The position numbers were made by a program, and so were the translations under genes. The notes beneath the pieces are model-generated. The model had not been told where the DNA came from. It was given only the letters and a program-made list of their open reading frames with translations, and searched no databases. From Paracoccus sp. S1E-3 (GTDB taxonomy: Bacteria > Pseudomonadota > Alphaproteobacteria > Rhodobacterales > Rhodobacteraceae), in contig NZ_JACEMU010000015.1 of the NCBI RefSeq assembly GCF_013868135.1, forward strand, positions 124,001 to 188,000: DNA of 64,000 bases. The letters are read 5' to 3'. This document shows, piece after piece, positions 58,295 through 64,000 of the stretch (position 1 is its first letter; every line of letters begins with the position of its first letter).

Positions 58295-60313
58295 TCAGAA
58301 CGACTTGGTGAAGCTGATCGACAGGGTGCGGCCGGGCGCATAGGCGGGCTGGATGTCGCGGCCGGGAACGGCCCGGATCACATAGCTCGTGCGCTCGTAA
58401 TAGGTTTCGTCGAACAGGTTGTCGACGCCCAGGCGCAGCATCCCGCCCTGCAGCTGCGCGGGCGACCATTCGGCGTAAGCGTTGACCACCGAATAGCTGT
58501 CATGGGGCTTGTAGAAAGCAGCCTCCATCGCCTCGTCCGACAGCTCGCCTGCCCATTCCAGCGTCGCGCCCAGCTTCAGGTCATATTGCGGCATCACATG
58601 GTCGATATAGACCGAGGCCATGTCGCCGATCGGCATGAAGGTGCCCCCGCCGGGCAACGCGAAATCGCCATCCGTGGTCACGTCGGCCTTGGTATAGCTG
58701 GCGCCGATGCGGGTGTTGGTCCATTCGTAACCGGCATTCAGGGTAAAGCCCTTGCTGCGGCCCTCGCCGCCATTGGTCAGCAGGCCCGCTTCGACATCGT
58801 ATTCGGCCAGCTTGTCCAGCCGCGTATCGAAGAAGGTCAGGCCGGCTTTCCAGTTCGCGCCGCTGGCATTGACGCCGATCTTGTAGTTCTTCGCGGTCGC
58901 GGGTTCGAAATCGGGATCGGTGGCGAAATCGGCATTGCGGGCGTGCAGCAGCCCGTATTCGCCGACATCGTAGCCCATCCAGGTGTGCGAGGCACCGGCG
59001 AAGACCTCGATCATGTCGTTGAAGCGATAGGACAGCGTCGCATTGGCGCTGCCCCCTCCCGAGCTGAAGCGGTCGTTGTTCCAGTCTTCGAAGCGCTGGT
59101 GGTCGTAGCGGAGGCCGGTGGACAGGTCGAAGCCATTGGCGAATTCGAACCGGCCCTGCGCGAAGGTGCCGACCTGACGGGTCGAGAAGTTGTGGATGCG
59201 CGGCTGGGCAGTGGAGTGGTCGCCGTAGTTATTGACGCTGTAGTCGTTGTCCGAGAAGTCGACCCCGGCGGTGATCGTGCCCTGTGCGATGCTGAACGTG
59301 TTCTGCAGCACCCCGCCGAACGTGTCGCGATCCAGCACCATGTCGCCATTCGGACGGGCGCTGCCATTGGCCGGATCGAGCAGATCCCCGGTCACGTAGT
59401 TCGGCCGCCAATAGCTGCTGGAACCGAGATACAGCTTCGCTTCCGGGTCCCACATCTCGGTGGGGGCGGTCGAGGTGTAGGTCAGGCTCAGCGTCTCGTT
59501 TTCGACCTTCAGCGGAAAGACTGCACCGTCCCGGTTCAGGTCCATGTTCATCTTGATGACGCGGTCGGCATCGTCTTCGGACTTGTCATAGGCCAGTTCG
59601 ATCCGGCCACCTTCCATTTCATAGCCCAGCTTCACCAGTGCGCCCTTCGCGGCGGGTGCGGTGCCCGGCATCTCGCGGCCATTGCCGGCGTCGTAATTGT
59701 CGCCATCCTGGGCGTGCAGCATCACGAACCAGTCGAAATTGCCATAGACGCCATAGCCGGCCAGGCTGCCCGAGATCCCCTGCCCATTGCCGCCATAGCT
59801 GAGCGAGGCGCGCGCGCCATGGGCCTTGCCGTCTTCCAGCAGGTCCTTGGCGCTCACGGTTTCATAGCGCACCGCCCCCGCACCGGCGGCAAAGCCCGCA
59901 TCGGCGGCGGCAGCGCCGGCCTCGACCTCGACCGCGCGGATGAAGGCCGGGTCGATGATGTTCGACCCGGTATGGTGCCAGCTCGACGGGCCCTGCGGCA
60001 CGCCGTCGACGGTGACCGCCAGCTTCGACTGTTCGATCCCGAAGACGTGGATGCGCTTGGATGGTCCGGCCCCGCCCGACACCGAAACGGCGGATTCGCG
60101 GGCGAACAGCTCGGACACATTGTTCGGTTGCAAGACCTCGATATCCTCGGGCGTCACCACCGCGCCGCCGGTGGATTCGATATTCTCCTGGCCATCGGCG
60201 ACCAAGGTGATCTGGTCCAGAACGATCGGGTTCGACGCGTCCTGCGCAAGCGCGGCGGTCATCAGCGCCAGGGTGGACACCCCGGCCAGCGGAAGCAGGC
60301 GTTTCATCAGCAT
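58295..60313 (-). CDS. TonB-dependent outer-membrane receptor, FetA/FrpB-like
   Basis: 672 residues with a signal peptide ending around AALAQ (about 23). The plug domain (about 40-165) includes KRIHVFGIEQSKLAVTVDGVPQG (split here as RIHVFGIE and VTVDGVPQG) and HHTGSNIIDPAFIRAVEVEAG-type blocks (HHTGSNIIDP), then AKDLLEDG, a pattern like FetA/FrpB ferric-catecholate receptors. A 22-strand barrel follows and the protein ends in Phe (SISFTKSF), as outer-membrane proteins do. AAGGG precedes the ATG. The ligand (siderophore, heme or another metal complex) is not determinable; no Fur or Irr box is evident in the 221-base gap (60314-60534) to napC, which contains no gene. Confidence 0.88.
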   Translation of the reverse strand: MLMKRLLPLAGVSTLALMTAALAQDASNPIVLDQITLVADGQENIESTGGAVVTPEDIEVLQPNNVSELFARESAVSVSGGAGPSKRIHVFGIEQSKLAVTVDGVPQGPSSWHHTGSNIIDPAFIRAVEVEAGAAAADAGFAAGAGAVRYETVSAKDLLEDGKAHGARASLSYGGNGQGISGSLAGYGVYGNFDWFVMLHAQDGDNYDAGNGREMPGTAPAAKGALVKLGYEMEGGRIELAYDKSEDDADRVIKMNMDLNRDGAVFPLKVENETLSLTYTSTAPTEMWDPEAKLYLGSSSYWRPNYVTGDLLDPANGSARPNGDMVLDRDTFGGVLQNTFSIAQGTITAGVDFSDNDYSVNNYGDHSTAQPRIHNFSTRQVGTFAQGRFEFANGFDLSTGLRYDHQRFEDWNNDRFSSGGGSANATLSYRFNDMIEVFAGASHTWMGYDVGEYGLLHARNADFATDPDFEPATAKNYKIGVNASGANWKAGLTFFDTRLDKLAEYDVEAGLLTNGGEGRSKGFTLNAGYEWTNTRIGASYTKADVTTDGDFALPGGGTFMPIGDMASVYIDHVMPQYDLKLGATLEWAGELSDEAMEAAFYKPHDSYSVVNAYAEWSPAQLQGGMLRLGVDNLFDETYYERTSYVIRAVPGRDIQPAYAPGRTLSISFTKSF

Positions 60314-60534
60314 TCTTGTCCCTTATGCGTGCAGGGAGGGCGTGGCTGAAGATTGGCTGCGATTCCCGATTGTTTTCGTTGGTTATGGGCCGCTGTGCCC
60401 CAGTTCAACCCGATCCGGGCTGCCAGCGGCCTTTGTCGCTGCCTGGTGCAATCCTGCAACAGCTGACCCGGCGGCGGCCCACTACGGAACCGCCCCCGGC
60501 GCGCGGGAGCGGTTCAGCCGTGTTTCGCGGGCGA

Positions 60535-61233
60535 TCAGTTGGCGGCCGTCCGTGTCGCCTCGGCGCCCAGATAGTCCTGCAACTGCGCGGTATCACCGCT
60601 ATCCAGCGCCTCAGGCGGGACGTTTCGCGGTCGCATCCAGCCCGGATCCTCGCCAGTCATGTCGGGCAGTTCATGCGCGATGCCCTTGTGGCAATCGATG
60701 CAGGTGGCCTGACCGGTCAGCAGATAGGTTTCATGCATCTCGGCTGCGCGCGGTGCCTGCCGCGAGAAGTCCATCGCCGCCGCCGTATGACAGTTGCGGC
60801 ATTCGAGGCTGTCATTGGACTTCAGCCGCACCCATTCGTGCTGGGCCAGTTCGAGCCGCTTTTCCAGGAACTTCTGACGGGTGTTGATGGTGCCGAAGAT
60901 CTTGCCCCAGACCTCTTTCGAGGCCTGCATCTTGCGCGCGATCTTGTCGGACCAGTCATGCGGCACGTGGCAATCGGGGCAGGACGCCCGTACCCCCGAG
61001 CGGTTCGAGAAGTGGATCGTGTGCGACAGTTCCTCATAGACGTTGTTGCGCATCTCATGACACGAGGTGCAGAATTTTTCCGTGTTGGTGACTTCCAGCG
61101 CGGTGTTGAACGCGCCCCAGAAAATTACGCCGCCGATGAAGCCGCCCAGCGTCAGGAAACCGATGCTCAGCGTCACCGCAGGCGTGGTGACGATCCGCCA
61201 GATCCGCCGGATCAGGTTGAGGATCCAGCGCAT
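60535..61233 (-). CDS. napC: Tetraheme cytochrome c NapC
   Basis: 232 residues of the NapC/NirT family. One N-terminal membrane anchor (about 18-40) is followed by four CxxCH heme sites: CTSCH, CPDCH, CRNCH and CIDCH (about 55, 84, 145 and 177). It oxidises quinol and passes electrons to NapAB in the periplasm. It starts directly after the napB stop. Confidence 0.96.
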   Translation of the reverse strand: MRWILNLIRRIWRIVTTPAVTLSIGFLTLGGFIGGVIFWGAFNTALEVTNTEKFCTSCHEMRNNVYEELSHTIHFSNRSGVRASCPDCHVPHDWSDKIARKMQASKEVWGKIFGTINTRQKFLEKRLELAQHEWVRLKSNDSLECRNCHTAAAMDFSRQAPRAAEMHETYLLTGQATCIDCHKGIAHELPDMTGEDPGWMRPRNVPPEALDSGDTAQLQDYLGAEATRTAAN

Positions 61234-61719
61234 CTACTCCTCTCCCTGTTGCTTGACGCCCATATCGGCCATGTCGGTGAAGGTGTTGTCGACCAACGGC
61301 TTGGCGTCCGCCTGCGGCACATGGCAGGCGGTGCAGAAATAGCGGCGGGGCGAGACATCGGCCAGCATCTGCCCCTCGCGCGTCATGTAATGCGTGACCG
61401 AGATCATCGGCGCCCCCGATCCTTCGGTCGCCTCGCGGCGGTGGCAGGACATGCAGCGGTTGGCATTGACCGACAGCTGATAGCCCTCGATCGAATGGGG
61501 GATGATGGGGGGCTGTTCGGGATATTGCCGCATCAGCCGCACGTCATCGGTGATCCAGCGCGGAATGGGTGCGGCGTCCGCGTTCTCCATCGGCGGCTGG
61601 GGGCCGTTGATCTCGGGGGCGCTGCGCAGCCCTGCCTCGGCACCCAGGTCCTGTGCGGGGGCTGCACCTGCGAACAGCAGCGCTGTCAGCAGGGCGGCGA
61701 TCAGACGAAGCGGGTTCAT
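61234..61719 (-). CDS. napB: Diheme cytochrome c subunit NapB
   Basis: 161 residues from the ATG at 61719, overlapping the napA stop. Signal peptide ends near GAAPAQ (about 23). Two heme sites, CMSCH (about 90) and CTACH (about 130), with [20 protein letters not shown]-type spacing ([10 protein letters not shown]) typical of NapB. It is the electron-transfer partner of NapA. Confidence 0.96.
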   Translation of the reverse strand: MNPLRLIAALLTALLFAGAAPAQDLGAEAGLRSAPEINGPQPPMENADAAPIPRWITDDVRLMRQYPEQPPIIPHSIEGYQLSVNANRCMSCHRREATEGSGAPMISVTHYMTREGQMLADVSPRRYFCTACHVPQADAKPLVDNTFTDMADMGVKQQGEE

Positions 61720-63998
61720 GCGGATACGATCCTGACTGCGCATTTCTTGAAATCCGTCTGCTTGGAGATCGGGTCGGTCGCGTCCAGCGTGACCTTGTTG
61801 ATCAGCTTTGAGGCGTCGAACCACGGCACGAAGACCACGCCCTTGGGCATCCGGTTGCGCCCACGGGTTTCGACCCGCATCTTCACCTCGCCCCGGCGGG
61901 AGATGACGCTGACCTCGGACCCCTGATTGAAGCCGCGCTCGCGCGCATCCATGGCGTTCATGAACAGCACCGCGCCCGGAAAGGCCTTGTAAAGCTCGGG
62001 CACCCGCATGGTCATCGAGCCGGAATGCCAATGTTCCAGCACTCGGCCGGTCACCAGCCAGAAATCGTATTCGGCATCCGGGCTTTCGGCCGGCGGCTCG
62101 TAAGGCACGGCGAGGATCACCGCGCGCTTGTCGGCATTGCCATAGAACTGGACGCCGCTGCCGGCCTCGACATAGGGATCATAGCCTTCGCGGAAGCGCC
62201 AGCGGGTTTCCTTGCCGTCGACGACCGGCCACCGCAACCCGCGCACCTCGTCCGACTGATAGGTGTCGTAAGGCGCCAGATCATGGCCGTGGCCGCGCCC
62301 GAAGCTGGCATATTCCTCGAACAGGCCTTTTTGCAGGTAGAAGCCGAAATCATTGGCCTCCTGATTGGCATAGTCCTCGCGCAGCTCGCTTACCGGGAAC
62401 TGGTCGATCTGGCCGTTGGCGAACAGCACGTCGAACAGGGTCTTGCCCTTGTAGTCGGGATTGGCGTCCAGCAGATCGGCCGGCCAGACCTCGTCGGTGG
62501 TGAAGCGCTTCGAGAATTCGACCAGTTGCCACAGGTCCGAGCGCGCCTCGCCCGGCGCATTGACCAACTGATGCCAGGTATGCGTGCGCCGCTCGGCATT
62601 GCCGTAACCGCCCTCCTTCTCGACCCACATCGCGGCGGGCAGAATGATGTCCGCCGCCAGCGCGGTGACCGTCGGATAGGCGTCGGACACGACGATCATG
62701 TTGTCGGGATTGCGATAGCCGGGATAGGTTTCGTTCTGACTGTTCGGCGCCGCCTGCAGGTTGTTGTTCACCTGAATCCAGTAGAAATTCAGCACCCCGT
62801 CCTTCAGCATCCGGTCCTGCAGCACGGCATGGAAGCCGGGCTTGGTGTTCAGAAGACCCGCCGGCAGTTTCCAGACCGCTTCGGTGCGCGCGATGTGTTC
62901 GGGATTGGTCACCACCATGTCAGCGGGCAGCCGGTGAGCGAAGGTCCCGACCTCGCGCGCGGTGCCGCAGGCCGAGGGCTGGCCGGTCAGTGAGAAGGGA
63001 GAGTTGCCGGGCTCGGAAATCTTCCCGGTCAGCAGGTGGATGTTATAGACAAGCTGGTTTGCCCAGACACCGCGGACATGCTGGTTGAAGCCCATGGTCC
63101 ACAGCGACATGACCTTCTTGTCCGGGTCGGCATAAAGCTCGGCCAGTTCCTGCAGAAAGCCCGGCTCGACCCCCGACAGCTCGCTGACATAATCCAGCGT
63201 GTAATCGGCGACGAAGGCCTTGTAGGCCTCGAAATCGGACGGGTCCATCCTGCCGGCCTCGGCCGCGCCGGTGGCGGCCTGTTCCAGCGGGTGCTCGGGG
63301 CGCAGGCCATATCCGATATCGGTCTGGCCCATCTTGAAGACCGTATGCCTGGCGACGAAATCCTCGTTCACGCGGCCGGTCTGGATGATGTGATTGGCGA
63401 TATAGTTCAGGATCGCCAGATCGGTGCCCGGCTTGAACACGATCGGGATGTCGGCCAGATCCATTGAGCGATGGGTGAAGGTCGACAGCACCGCGCATTT
63501 GACGCCCGGTGTGCCTAGGCGGCGGTCGGCCAGACGCGTCCACAGGATCGGGTGCATTTCCGCCATGTTCGAGCCCCACAGAACGAAGGCATCCGCATGT
63601 TCGAAATCGTCGTAACACCCCATGGGCTCGTCGATGCCGAAGGTCCGCATGAACGCCACCGCGGCCGAGGCCATGCAATGCCGCGCATTGGGGTCGAGGT
63701 TGTTCGACCGGAACCCCCCGCGCATCAGCTTCGAGGCCGCATAGCCTTCCATGATCGTCCACTGGCCGGAGCCGAACATGCCGACGCCTTCCGGCCCCTT
63801 GGCTTTCAGCACCTCCTTGACCTTGGCGGCCATGGTGTCGAAGGCCTCGTCCCAGGTGACCGGCTCGAACTCGCCGTTCTTGTCATAGACGCCGCCGGTC
63901 TTGCGCATCAGGGGCGTGGTCAGCCGATCGCGGCCATACATGATCTTGGACAGGAAATAGCCCTTGACGCAGTTCAGGCCGCGATTGACCTCGGCCTG
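61716..63998 (-). CDS. napA: Periplasmic nitrate reductase catalytic subunit, C-terminal part (5' end outside window)
   Basis: About 760 residues are visible; the N-terminus, with Tat signal and [4Fe-4S] cysteines except the last, lies beyond base 64000. The visible part opens [18 protein letters not shown], containing the last cluster Cys. The molybdenum ligand Cys lies in [20 protein letters not shown]-type sequence (ARHCMASAA, about 130 in). Bis-MGD contacts such as [16 protein letters not shown] and [14 protein letters not shown] follow. Dissimilatory or redox-balancing nitrate reduction. First of napA-napB-napC here; napD/napE would lie upstream. Confidence 0.96.
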   Translation of the reverse strand, partial: QAEVNRGLNCVKGYFLSKIMYGRDRLTTPLMRKTGGVYDKNGEFEPVTWDEAFDTMAAKVKEVLKAKGPEGVGMFGSGQWTIMEGYAASKLMRGGFRSNNLDPNARHCMASAAVAFMRTFGIDEPMGCYDDFEHADAFVLWGSNMAEMHPILWTRLADRRLGTPGVKCAVLSTFTHRSMDLADIPIVFKPGTDLAILNYIANHIIQTGRVNEDFVARHTVFKMGQTDIGYGLRPEHPLEQAATGAAEAGRMDPSDFEAYKAFVADYTLDYVSELSGVEPGFLQELAELYADPDKKVMSLWTMGFNQHVRGVWANQLVYNIHLLTGKISEPGNSPFSLTGQPSACGTAREVGTFAHRLPADMVVTNPEHIARTEAVWKLPAGLLNTKPGFHAVLQDRMLKDGVLNFYWIQVNNNLQAAPNSQNETYPGYRNPDNMIVVSDAYPTVTALAADIILPAAMWVEKEGGYGNAERRTHTWHQLVNAPGEARSDLWQLVEFSKRFTTDEVWPADLLDANPDYKGKTLFDVLFANGQIDQFPVSELREDYANQEANDFGFYLQKGLFEEYASFGRGHGHDLAPYDTYQSDEVRGLRWPVVDGKETRWRFREGYDPYVEAGSGVQFYGNADKRAVILAVPYEPPAESPDAEYDFWLVTGRVLEHWHSGSMTMRVPELYKAFPGAVLFMNAMDARERGFNQGSEVSVISRRGEVKMRVETRGRNRMPKGVVFVPWFDASKLINKVTLDATDPISKQTDFKKCAVRIVSA

Positions 63999-64000
63999 CA

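Overview
The window is a 64 kb, GC-rich piece of an alphaproteobacterial chromosome, most likely from Paracoccus or a close Rhodobacterales relative. The evidence is the combination of periplasmic nitrate reductase napABC, a NasTS-controlled assimilatory nitrate/nitrite cluster, cydDCABX, paa genes with a LIV-type ABC transporter, lutABC and a complete glycogen operon, all in densely packed operons with many 4-base start/stop overlaps. The genus is an inference from gene content; no rRNA gene or phylogenetic marker is present.

Layout. 1-1.5 kb: the end of ilvE with its terminator, then a MarR regulator. 1.4-9.4 kb: a LIV-type ABC transporter (livFGMH plus binding protein, minus strand) diverging from paaG-paaI-paaK and a TetR regulator (plus strand). 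A near-perfect palindrome lies in the divergent promoter region and probably couples uptake and CoA activation of phenylacetate-like aromatics. 9.7-16 kb: cydDC-cydAB plus the small cydX, a complete bd-type oxidase module, followed by a DUF442 phosphatase-like gene and an Hsp15 S4 protein.

16.8-26.6 kb: a genomic island of about 9.8 kb in the 3' end of a tRNA gene with anticodon CAU. It has a 15-bp core duplication at its ends, repeated ATACCAACA motifs just inside both ends (probable arm-type integrase sites), a P4-type tyrosine integrase, a satellite-style primase-helicase, a small SAM-like protein, a type III restriction-modification pair (mod-res) and a serine recombinase. A short peptide motif, DTDLSDLL, recurs in the primase, at the integrase C-terminus and in a 44-codon in-frame stretch after the integrase stop.

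27-33.5 kb: purMN, lutABC (lactate oxidation), a UDP-sulfoquinovose synthase-like gene and a TRIC-family channel gene. 33.6-45 kb (minus strand): nasT-nasS, a leader with a strong intrinsic terminator and an ANTAR-type hairpin, then nrtA, nrtB, a fused double-ATPase nrtCD, nirB, nirD and the nitrate reductase gene. This is a complete nitrate import and reduction-to-ammonium operon controlled by antitermination.

45.2-58.2 kb: the glycogen operon glgP-glgB-glgC-glgA-glgX-pgm (minus strand) with a divergent GH13 alpha-glucosidase. 58.3-64 kb: a FetA/FrpB-like TonB receptor, then napC, napB and the C-terminal most of napA, which runs off the right edge. Most of the window is well-organised core metabolism. 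The island, the nas leader and the paa operator region carry the most unexplained or testable structure.
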